From: Larus michahellis
Lineage: Eukaryota > Chordata > Aves > Charadriiformes > Laridae
Assembly (NCBI RefSeq): GCF_964199755.1
Contig: NC_133910.1
Location: 3,246,501-3,310,500 of the forward strand
Length of the DNA stretch: 64,000 nt
Direction: 5' to 3'
Each line of letters starts with the position of its first letter. Position 1 is the stretch's first letter. The notes beneath the pieces were generated by a model. It did not search any database, was not told where the DNA came from, and saw only the letters and a program-made list of their open reading frames with translations. The position numbers and the translations under genes were made by a program. This document shows, in pieces, positions 23,860 to 34,881 of the stretch.

Positions 23860-25313
23860 ATCAAATCAATTACCCGTGCACTACAATGAAGAAGTGACCG
23901 GAGCACAGAGGAAGGAGGGGGTTGTACTGATGGGACCTTCTGTGCCCGGGGATCTCGGAGAGCAAGGACCGCTACACCTACTCCTGCAAACTTAGGGCAA
24001 GACGATCCAGTTTCATTGTGAATATATACTGGAATATAGAATTGAAATCTAACTTCTTTTGTTTTGTTTTGTTTAATAGAAAATAAGTGCAATTTTTATA
24101 GCAAGAGGGGTAAAACCCCTCCCAATATTTAATTAGTTAAAAAATAACACACCAGTAACCAATAGATGAGGTATTTTTGGTCTGCTCGAAAATATATTCA
24201 AAATGGTAATATATCTTCTGTAGACATATTTAATCACCAGCAAACATGTTTTAAGGTAACTTAGCAGACCCTGCATGTCTGCTGCATTGATTAATCCGGT
24301 TTGGTTCGTTACTTTCAGAGTAGCTGTGTTGCACTAATTGTATGTGCTCTCACGAATGTATATTTCTCCTCCAATTAGACACAACTTTGTTACTTTCTAT
24401 TTTGCTGCTTGCAAAACTACTCGTTTTGCTGAAATACTTTAGGTTAGAACTACGGTACCTGGCTGAGAGGCCTCCGTCAGGTTCACTATGGTATAAAAAT
24501 GAATTAGAAATTAATAGCCATGGTAATTACTTGTTCATGCCAGTGTTTTGCCGTGTGTTGAGAGACACGTTCTCTTGCCAGTCCGCTGCGTGGAGCCCCC
24601 AGAAATCCTCCACGGAGACTGTTCACGGAGGCATTTGGAAGAAATGCTTCTGGAGGAATACGGCACCGGTTTGTAGCATGAGTTTGAATCTTCCCTGTGT
24701 TCACTTGATTGCCAGTTCCTTGTGCATAAACCACCTCTTTTCCAACGCTCAAAAGACCTCTTTATTGGTCTGAGCTGCTCACGTCCCTTCCTGCGTAGGA
24801 CAGAGTAAACCCAGGGCTTTGTCAGAGCAGCCGTCCTTTGAGAACCCAGATTTGTACTTCGTATTTGAGGATATATTTTGGAATATATTTCCTTTTTGTT
24901 TGTTTAGGTCGGGGGGTTGCTTTTTGTTTTGGGAAGGTTTTTTTTCATCTTCTACTCTCCTGTTCAGAGGATAAATATTACTTACAGTCTGTGTAGGTCA
25001 CTCTGGCAATTCTGGGAGGTGATACAAGCTATTTTATTTTTTATAAGTAAAATATACTGGAGAATAACCAGGAAGGATCACCTTGGTTTCCTGATTTCCT
25101 GGTATCTACAATTAGTTGATTGTGAAGTGAAGGAAAATATATGTACAAATCTTCTTTTAAATACTTGCAAAAAGAACTAGTTGTTCTTATCTGTGGAGTT
25201 CTCCTTCCCCTGTGACATATCTGTGGCTGTAATTCTGGGGGGCAGGCTCTGGCGAGAGCTGCCGACCCCTGTACATTGATAGCAATTTTATAGCAAAGCT
25301 TGTGAAGAAATAA

Positions 25314-25321
25314 TGTACATA
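25314..25321 (+). promoter_or_regulatory. Pumilio-type motif TGTACATA
   Basis: An exact match to the UGUAnAUA Pumilio consensus in the AT-rich stretch downstream of NSMF. It is functional only if the NSMF 3' UTR extends this far, which the sequence does not establish. Confidence 0.25.
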
Positions 25322-26509
25322 TAGTAAGGAGAGGAATAGGTGGAGAGAGATGGTTTAAAGTCATTGAAAGCAACGTATTGAGCCAAACGGGCGTGGGCTG
25401 TCGCCTCCCCCTCTGGTTGGCAGCTGGTGGGACGCGGCGCTGGCCTGACCTCGCCGTTTGGTGGCTGCGTCTCGTCCCTGGCCGGGCTCTTACCCTCTTG
25501 ACTCGGTCACCTTTTCCAGACTTGCAGTGAAGGGGATAATAGGCTTCGGTCTGTAGCTTTTGGGAGAAAATGCCAGATATAAAAAAAAGAAAGCAAAATT
25601 GATGCCCATTCTCTATTATTTAGTATGGTAGCCTCCGCCAGCTGCGCGCGAGAGAGGTGGGGGCTGTAGGTACGATGAAAGCAAGAAGCCATGTGTTATT
25701 TGGAGAAGGAAACGGTGGGGGCAGGATTAAAATGCTGACATAACGCTCTCTCCCTTTCTGACCCTTTTACCTCCTGTGGTTACGCTCCTAACTGGAGACA
25801 GACAAACTGTTCTTCCCTTCTCGTTTCTAAAGTTAAAATCCCCATTCAGTGAACTTGGTAGCATGAATGTAGCATTGTGGAACTATTGAAAATTCTTACT
25901 TCACTCCGAAAGGGCCCGTTTATGTATCCACTTCAGTGATTTCTCTGTAGAACTATTGTGTATCTATTCTCATTGACCACTTGTAGAAGTAGGGGAGCAA
26001 AGTAGAAAGGTAAAATGTACAGTTGCGTGAGTTCTTTCGGAAGATGTACGTTGGAATGACCATTGCGGACTCTTGTACTGGTGCCGTTTGACTGTAGTAT
26101 AGTATGTGACAAACGCTGAATGCATTTCTCTCTTTTCCAAAGATCTATATTCCTCATAGTTTGTGATGTTTAGGACATGAGCGTATTCTTTCCTTTGTAG
26201 CGTTCATTTGACTAAAGCGATGAAATACTCTAAAAGCTGTGACTGGAAAGACAATAGTGTTTTGATGTTTCAAGTCCTTTGTGCGAACAGCGTCGTTGAA
26301 GCTAATCATTTCTGAAAGAGGAAAACAAATTTCTTTCCCTTTTCTTTTTTTTTTAACCTGTTGAATTTTGCGAGTGGCTGCTGGGAAAGGAAGGGATCAG
26401 TAGAGGATGGGAGGCAAAAAAAAAAAAAAAAAGAAAATAACAAAAAAAAAATTATTTGAACTTTAGAGTTAAAAATACAGCCTGTAACTTCCTCACTTGG
26501 ACCAGCCTG

Positions 26510-27030
26510 GAAAGGATGGCCTGCGGGTGTGCGCTCGCCGCCAGCCCACGGCACGCTCACGGCCAGAACGGTCCCCTCCGCAGGCGCCGAGCACCCGTTT
26601 CTCCTCGCAGCCCCAGCGCCCGTCCCTCGCGCTCTGCCGTGTCTTCCCCGGGGGATGCTGAGGGCAGCCCCAGGCAGCGCCTGCTGAATGCGGCTCGCCG
26701 CAGGGCGCTCTGCCGGGGGCAGCTGCGGCTGCTGAGTACACAGGACAATTTGTCGTTCCGCTTCTTGCTCCTTCCAGCTTTCAGCTCCCTGCTCTTGCGG
26801 TGTGTCTGTCTGAGGCCCCGAAACCCCTTTGGTCACGCGCGGTCCGTAATTGCCGCCTGAATTGGCTTGGTGGAGCTCACCCCTAATGAGGGCGATCGGA
26901 GCGAGCGGTTCGCGGTGCGGCTGAGCTCCCGTCCCCGCCTGCCCTGTCGGAGGATCCACAGCCCCGTCGCACCGTTACGCTCGGCCCCACCACGGGGAAC
27001 CGCCGCTGCGGCTCCTGCGCGGTCTGGATT
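26510..27030. promoter_or_regulatory. Orphan CpG-rich block
   Basis: About 500 bp with many CpG dinucleotides (for example CTCGCCGCCAGCCCACGGC and GGCGATCGGAGCGAGCGG) in otherwise AT-rich surroundings. No annotated start is nearby: it is 3 kb after the NSMF stop and 8 kb before TPRN. It could be a promoter for a noncoding RNA, an enhancer, or a relic of a lost gene. Confidence 0.4.
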
Positions 27031-27647
27031 TGCTTTTAGCAAGGGCAGGAGAAACAGGGACAGCTGGTTAACCCTGGGAAGAAGCGGATTAAACTGGGAT
27101 AGCTAAATGGGGTGTCAGCCTGGCTGTTCACCCCAGGAGTTTCTGCCGCTCTTGGTGTGAGGCAGTACTGGATGTCACCGCAAACCCCGCACCTGGCCCG
27201 ATGGCCGTCAGCAGAGCTCTGCGGGGCTGCGGTATGGCCTCAGCTGGGACTGTCACCTCCAGGGGAGGAAAAGGGCAGGTGGCAAGTGTCCAGTTTGCTG
27301 CTCCCCAGCCTGGCGCACACGCGGGGAGCAGCCCCCGACCATATTCTCTGGCGCCCACAGAGAATATTGACCCAGCTGTAGAGGCTTGGTTGAGGGGGTC
27401 TTCTTGGATGTGGCACTTGTCTTACAGAGGGTTTTCCAAAGAGGCTGTTCTCTTTTCCTCTCGTTTGGCTGGAGAGGAAAGGGAAGAAGGAAATTCAAGT
27501 TGCCTGAGGGAATAGAAATAGGTAGAAAATTGAGATCCAGCTTTTTGCACCTCTCCTCGCGCTGCAGCCACCAACTTCCCTTCACCGCTGACCCCCAGGC
27601 CTGGGTTGGGAAACGGATGAGGGAGCAGATAACCCCTTCCTGCATTT

Positions 27648-27667
27648 AAAAAAAAAAAAAAAAAAAA
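27648..27667. repeat. A20 homopolymer
   Basis: A plain run of 20 A with no clear retroposed sequence in front of it. Confidence 0.85.
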
Positions 27668-30600
27668 GACCACAGAAAAATCCTTGTAGCTCTAGCAAAA
27701 CATCTGACTGCGAAAGGCAACCAGCCAACCCATCCTGCCCCCTGTGAGGGCTCTGCGCCCATGGGATCCCTCCTGCTTCTGCCTCCCAGTGCCTCCGGAG
27801 CTGCCCGAGCCACGGCCCATCGCCCCTGGGGGGGCTGTCTCTGCGGGGGGCACTCTGGAAATGAATTCGTTCTTCGTTTCTCAGCCTGGACTTGTTGCCT
27901 GGAGCTCGACACAGGTTTCCTGCTCCGGTGGCTTCTGGAGCGCATGTGTGCGTGTGTGCTCACGTCGTCTCTTCACACGCAGGCCCTTTCCCATGGTCTG
28001 GGGGAGATGCTCCCCCTCGATTGCCCCCGCTTGTCCTGCCACGTGCAGGAAAGTGTGAGGCAGCATTATCGCTGCTGCCCGTGCTGTGTTAGCGTCTCTC
28101 TGGCTCCTGGCACGCATCCATCTCACAAATAGCCACTGTTGTTTCGGGATGTGACTGGGTTGGTGACCTGTGGCTGGGAGTTCCTGTTCCCAAGGCTCTG
28201 CTGGCGGAGCGACTGCGAGCGCTGCTTTGTCACCTTCAGGCAGCACAAGTGGGGTTAGTTGAAAGAATGGAAAATGCTGATTTTTAAATAGCCAGCCTGG
28301 CTGGATCTGGAAGTGGGAGTGTGTCCTGAATCCCGGCCCAGACAGGAGGTGGAACGACAGGCTCACTCTGTTCTCTTGGTGTAAGTGCAAACATTCAAGC
28401 CATCAAAACCCGGTTTCAAAGTCACGCTTGCATTACTCTTAATGATGCATTGGTCCAGGGTAAGGTGTGTCACTGTAGGATTAACAAAAATCCTTCCAGG
28501 GCCCTTGGCAATTGGCGCGTGTTGCTGGAGCCACGATGAGAGGACGTGCTGGGCTGTGTCACCCTTCCTCAAGCAACCGGGCTGCGCCGCCAGCGCCGGG
28601 ACACGGATCTGCAGGTTCAGGTAAAGCTGCATCACTCTGCGCCCTGGGCTTTGCCGCAACCGTCCCTGGAGCCGATGACACAGAGCCCTTCCTGAAGGAT
28701 GCCAGGCAGGTATCCTCCCAAGGGATATCGAGCGACAATATAATTTTCCACGCCATCTGTAGAAATTGTTTGTGATCCTGTATTTGGTCGCACTGATCAC
28801 AGAGTATCCGTGGCTTTCTCCATCTTCCATGGCAGAGTTTTTTTAATTCCCTGTTGTGGAAACACAAGCCAAAGCCAACTGGAAACTGTTACGGTCTTGA
28901 TGACAAGTCAGCCTTATTGCATGCTGTCGTAAACTAGAGCTGAGCGAGTAAACGGGTGGTTGAGTGACCGCGAGCCTGATGGTGATCGTTGTTACTCCCA
29001 GGTGATCCTGCCGTGCAACCGGCCCAATTAATGGTAAGACACTTGAGTTTGCTGTCTCTGCCTAAAACGCCACTGCGCAATCTCTCGCCCAGGTTGTGCG
29101 TGAGCTATCGAAGAGTGATAGGGACGGGTAGCTGCTTTGATTCAGAAATAAATTCAGCCCAACGTACTGCCAGTCAGGGTGGAAAACCTAGAAGACTGGA
29201 AGGAATAAACATTACGGACATTAAATGTAAAGAATCCACCTGAAGGGAAGCTAAATTGCATTTTTCCATAAATGTTTAGGAAACTTTAAAGAGCTAATAC
29301 AACTTAATTTTTCACGTTATTGTATTGCTCTTCGAGTATCCTTGAAGTTGACGTCCGTAAGGACAGATAAGAGGCATGTAGGGTTGTGTTACATTAGGAC
29401 AGTGAGGAGACGGGCTGTACTTAGCTGCACTCCGGTCTTTCTTCCTTATCCCAGCATCCAAATGAACTGGTGATTAATCACAGCAGCGATGGCTCTATAA
29501 ACCTGTAGCGAGAGGAGCCTCTCCACCCGCATCGCCAAGCCTTGAGCAAAGCGAACGGATTCGCAGAGACCCTCAAGCAGCCAATGGAGCCACGGCTTTG
29601 TGCCGTGTGTTGAGGTGGCCCCTTTTGTGATTCCCCGAGTAGGTGCAGCAATAACCTGCGGGCCCTGCCCTGCTGTCGCTGGGGCTCGGGGGTGTCTGAG
29701 CGGTGTCTGCCCCCCAGGTTGTGCAGGGGACGTGCCGAGTTGTACTTGGGGAACGTTTCTCACCTGGGGAGACTGAACTGCGGGGTGCTGAGGAGGCTGC
29801 GGCAGCCGGGCAGGGACTGGGCACTGCCACCGTCACCCTCGCCTCCGGCTCAGACCAGCCCAGAGGCACGGTGGTGGCATTCAGAAACCTTCGATAGACG
29901 GTGTGGGGTTAGTAGATAATATTATTTTTTTTTAGTTTATTTTTTAGTGCTGAAGCTGAGTTGTAGCAGTATAGTCCCCACTACAAGGCGCTGTTAACTT
30001 GGAGCCGGTGCAGAGCTGGGAATTCAAGGACAGGAATCTTTGCTTTTGTCTTTGAAATGCCCTAAAAACGTCACAAATGTAGAACCAAGCAAGGCCCTTT
30101 CAGTGTGGATCCTGCTCCCCTGCGCTTGCTATGCCCCCTATGCCAAAGGAGGCATCATTTTGCTGGGTGTTAAGATGGGGATGAGTGAAGAAAGAGCAAG
30201 TTTGGTGTTCCCCATCCCAGGAAACCAGGCTGGAGTCGTACCCGAATGTGCAAGAAGGGGCTGCCGTTTTTCCGCTCTGTGTTTCCTGTTGTTCTTTAAC
30301 AACACTATTCCTGGAACCGGGGTGACTTCAGTTGTGATATCAAGCAACAGCAAAAACGGAGCTCTCACGGGGCTGTGAGTCAAGGCGCTTTGGGGATCTT
30401 TACTGTTTCCCCTGGAGTTCAAACATCAGTTTTCACTTCCAGCTCCTTCGCTCAGCAGCGAGCCCTCCCTTTGCTACTGCAGCGCTGCTGGCGAGGGGGG
30501 CATCAGCGGTTTTCTGAAAAGAAAACCAAATACATGGGTAACAAGTGGAAAAGGTAACGGTGCAGGCTTTGAAAATGGGTCTGGTAATGTGCAGAAGGAT

Positions 30601-33600
30601 AGGTTATATCCTGTAGTGCTCCTAAACTCAGATATTTGAGCAAGTTACTTTCACCCAAACAAGAAAAAGAAAGAAAAAAGCATAGTTGTCAAAATAATGG
30701 GGGGGGAAAAAAACCCCAAACCACCCAAGTTTGAATAGCAATTGACCGTTTGACGGTCGCGTGAAGAGAGAACACCCTGTGCCCTGGTTCTGCCTTTACT
30801 CTCAGCTGAGTTCAGAGGGAGCCGACAGCGTCCTGCTCCTTTCAGAATCAAACTCAAGCGCAGGGTAACGGCCGCGTCTGGCTGCGCTGCTCAGGCTGCG
30901 TGTCCCAGCAGTCGCCGCCCTCTGCCGCTCGTCCCCCCTCCGTGGGGAGCTGAAGGCAGAACAGAGCTTGAGCTTGAGCTCAGGAGCTCAAGGAGCTTGA
31001 AGCATTGGCCCCAAGAGAGCCTCTGGGTCAGAGAGCTCAACCCCAGACGGGCTGGTTGGAGGCCAAAATGGTCTTAATGGAGACTTTTGAGAACAAAGAT
31101 TGTAAGCTCCGAGGTCTCGGTGGGCCCTGGAGCAGCAGGTTGGCTCCTTGGAAGTCAGAAGACAGTTACTCCAAAGCGCTCTCTCCCCGGTTTTCGAGGC
31201 GGTTTCTGGCTGGCTGCCGGCTGCCCAGGCGTGGGGCAAACCTGGCCGTGACGCAGGAGACATCTGCCATCTCTGCTGCCTACATTAACCTGTTCCTCTG
31301 AGACTATCTGCTGCTTCGTGTATGATAACCAGGTTTCAAATACATTAATGTTTCTAGGTTTTAAGACGTGATTTAATAAAAAGAGGTGTTTCTGGGAAAG
31401 CAGGTTTTCTCTCGTTTGTCTGTTGTTGTTGTTGCTCCGGCTGAGTTCATGGACCCAGGAAATGCCCCTTGGCAGATGCTTTGCTGCGTTGGCTGGCGAG
31501 GGAGATACGGGCGCTGGGCATCGCTGAGCAGCAGCAGGCAGGGAAACGCTCAAAACTCCAGAGCAGAGCTCCGGAGGGGCAAGAGGCCCGGATGCAGACA
31601 GAAGGGGAGGAAGGTAAAAACTCCTGATGCTTTAAACAAGGGAGCAGCTGAGAGAGGCAGACGCGGCGGTGGGGATGGGATGGGGCGATGCGCAGTTCCA
31701 GCAGTCTCTGCGGTTAGTGAGCGTGGCCTGGATCGCTAAGGAACTTACGGAGCATTAAGCGTTATCCCTTTCCCTGGGGGGAAAGGCCAATCTCCGAGCA
31801 CCATCCTATACACTGAGAAACAGAGCCCTGCGGAAATTCAAGGCAGGCTATGGGCCTGGTAATCCCTCCAGCGAAAATGGACCAGCTCCAAAAGAAAGCA
31901 CGCCCCAGGAGGGCAGAAGGCACCGCCTTCCCGTAAGCTGCATTCTTTGTCGCAGGTCCCTTTGACTTAATTCCCACAGCGAGCAGGTCTGGCTTGATCT
32001 CCCAGCTGCAATTTTCCCCTTTATCTCCAATGCCGATAGTCGCCTGCGTGCTCATCTTCCATTAAATGCAGTAACTGCAGCCCCTCTGATCGCAGTGATC
32101 AGAGCAAAACAGGCTGGACAACTCTGTCATTGAAGGCATTTTTCTTCAGCTCTGGGAGCTTTCAGCTTTTGTTTCTGCAACCTCCCTGTTTGGAGACATT
32201 CTCCTCCACGTGCCACCACCATAGCGGGGTGGGACATGCCATATCCGTCTCAGCAGTGTGGCAGATGACAGAATTCACTTTTAACCCCTTACCACCACCC
32301 GCACAGATGGCTTCTGGCCAGACACCCAGCCACTGTTCTCCCTGAGGCCTTCACAGCAGGTACCTGGTGGCCAGAAAGACAGTCCTTATCCTCGAACCAA
32401 TCCTTGTCAGCACTGTCCTGTTTTCAAATCGGTGTTGTAGGGTACAAAGTCAAATTTGTTGCAGGAGCCCAGTTAAAATAGTTTATTTTTACCTGTCGCC
32501 TTCTTCCCTCTCCCTCCGTGCTCCGTTACGTACGGGGGTGTGATGGTCACAAGCCCAGAGCAGGAGCTGTGCAGGCGGAGTTTCGCTCTGCCCTCTAAGA
32601 GGGTGAGGAGCTGAGATGTCTCATGGGGGTTTAAGGTGAATCCATGTGTCTCCATGGGCCTCGCTCTTTCCCTGTTCCCTTGTCACCTGGCTGTAGGTGG
32701 GGTTGTCCCAGCAGATCCTACCGGTGCCAGCCCTACCTCCCTCGCGAGTGGCGTGTGCCACGTCTGGTACCGACATGTCATATATGCTGCATCCCCTCGC
32801 CAGCTCCGCAGCCACATCAGCTGCGTCCTGGCGCTGCTGGGACACGGGGAACTCGTGCCCGTGCTACACGGTGGCACTCTGCCATCACACCCTCCGGGTC
32901 CTGTCCCCTGCCATCCTCACACCTGGGTTTTGTTATTGAGCATTTGTTGTCATGCCAAAACATGAGCGTGGAGCAGGATTCCCGGGAGGCTCTTCCTCGC
33001 AGCAGCGGGGCAGTGCTTGAGGGAGCTGTGCGTGTGAACACAGCGAGGCAGGGGATTAGCTCCAAAGCGCCCGCTTGCCAGACAAGTTTCACTGTCCCAT
33101 CCTTAACGCAGTGCCACTGACTCAGCCGGAAAGAAAGAGCTGACAGAAACTACGATAGAAGGCCCTCAAATCTTGACTGGCAGGGGAGGAGGTGAATAAT
33201 GGCTGGATTTATTTTTTTGTTATAAAGGCAGGCAGGCATGCAGTGAAACTAGCAGATGTCAGGTTCAATCCCCACAAAGGGAGGCGTTTTCTTTGCACCA
33301 GGTGCAGATAAACTGTGGGATTCATTATTTCAGGATTTATGGGCTTTACACCGGCTCAAAAGCCAACCAGACAAGACCACGAAAGAGAAATCCATTGAGA
33401 TCTCCCCAGTACAAAGGCACATTGTTGGCTCTGTACGTGCCTGAGCCATGAGTCACCAGAGGCGGGGAAACGTCACTACCCGCTTGCCCGGTCTTTATCC
33501 TCAACCCCGGGGCACCCGCTGTGGGCCCCGGCGAGGGCCAGGACGTGGGATGTGGGATGGTGCATCGTGGACCTCTGCTTTGGCCGAGTACAGCAGGTCG

Positions 33601-34539
33601 TGTGTAAACCTTAAACCACCCTGGTGTTATTTAAGCTGAATTGCAAAGAGCTGCCTCCTTCCATTCGTTCTGGTTTGCCAGCTGGCAGCAGAGCAGCTCC
33701 TCGGGGTATCGCACAGCTCCCGGCACGCGGGCAGCTTTGGCAATAAAACACTATTTTCAGTAGTATCGTTTCCAGGTGTTCGAAGAAAGTATAATTGCTC
33801 TGTCCCGGCTCGGGAGTGCAAAGGTAAGAGCCTTATCAGCAGGATACGGTGCTCCCTCCCGTAAACACACCTGTGTTGAGCAGCCTGGCTGGAGCAGGGT
33901 GAAGTCGCTCGCGCCGAAGCAGCCCGGTGTGCCGGGGTGCAGCTCCGCAGCCCACGGCCCGGGGGGGACTGCGGCAAGTTCTGGCCAAAGGTTATTTACG
34001 TCACGGCGTGCCGTGTCCCCTGCGCCTCCCGGGTTGAGGATTGTGGCACACAGCGTTATCGGAGGCGTGGAAAGTCCTGAGCTGTGGGGCGATCGTTTCC
34101 TGATTGCACAGACTTCCCAAAGCAACCTGCTGGCGGTTGATAACAGGCACTGCCTGGAAATAACGCCGCTGTAGCTCTTTTCCCCCTGCTTTTGTGCCCA
34201 ACAAGCACCTGCTGCCCAACAGCCAAGCTGGGGGGAAACATGTTTTTCCCCCCCCCGCCGCTGTGGAAGCCCTCAGTTGTCTCCTCCAGAGCCCTCCCTA
34301 AATCGCTGCGCTGACGGGGATGAATGATGAGACACCACTCCAATGCCGATGGCTTGTTCCGTGGCTGCTCAAGCCCAGACACTTGCTCTTCCTCAGACTG
34401 TGGCCAAGATTATGGTGGGGTGACCCCCAAAGGCGTTTTGTGCTGCCAGCCTGGCACCACGGGGCCAGTCCGGGATGGGGGAAAGCACAGATGAGGGGTT
34501 TTGGCTATGGCGGGTCACCCTGGCTCCTGGCAGGCCGGA

Positions 34540-34881
34540 GACCTGTCGCAGCCCCCGTCCCCGCGGTGTGTGCGAGGGGAGGGCGGTGCGAGCAGCAGGG
34601 ACCCCGGCGGGCCTCCAGCCACGTTCCCTTCCCCTCCGGGCAGGTAACGGGGCGGATCTCCCTCACACCGCCCCCGCGGCCGGCGGGCAGTGGGGCGGCC
34701 CCAGCCAGCGCCCGCGGCAGCGGCCCGCCCGCCCGGGGCCTGTCATGGCGCCCGCCCCGCCCGGCGGAGGGCGGCCCGGGGGCGGCGCGGCGGCCGGCGG
34801 CGGGGCCTGCTCAGGTGCGGCGGAGCGAAGAAGGAGGAGGCGGCGGCGGCTGGGCAGCGCAGTGCCGCCGGTGCCGCCGCC
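34540..34881 (+). promoter_or_regulatory. TPRN: TPRN CpG-island promoter / 5' UTR
   Basis: Extremely CpG-rich sequence with several GC boxes (CCGCCC, GGGCGG) and no TATA box. It ends in a near-perfect Kozak context, GCCGCCGCCATGAGC. The island continues through most of exon 1. The transcription start is not fixed by the sequence. Confidence 0.6.

Larger units (their letters stand above)
23483..34881. other. NSMF 3' UTR and NSMF-TPRN intergenic region
   Basis: The first part, to roughly 26300, is AT-rich and is probably 3' UTR at least to 23854-23859. From there to TPRN I find no exon of a known gene on either strand. It contains A runs at 26416-26432 and 27648-27667, a CpG-rich block at 26510-27030, and a small palindrome at 30973-30992. 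The longer open frames, for instance the minus-strand ones at 26306-26959 and 27881-28390, lack splice context, homology and protein-like composition. Confidence 0.6.

Noticed and set aside
26306-26959. 217-codon minus-strand frame in the NSMF-TPRN spacer
   Set aside because: It runs from CpG-rich DNA into a poly-Phe stretch encoded by an A tract. No recognisable domain and no splice signals.
33265-33275. GGTTCAATCCC, resembling a tRNA/SINE box B
   Set aside because: The flanks do not form a T-arm stem and no box A or cloverleaf lies upstream. No tRNA gene or tRNA-derived SINE can be supported.
34690-34881. In-frame upstream ATG of TPRN
   Set aside because: It would add a 64-residue low-complexity leader. 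Orthologues start at the site equivalent to 34882, which has the better Kozak context.
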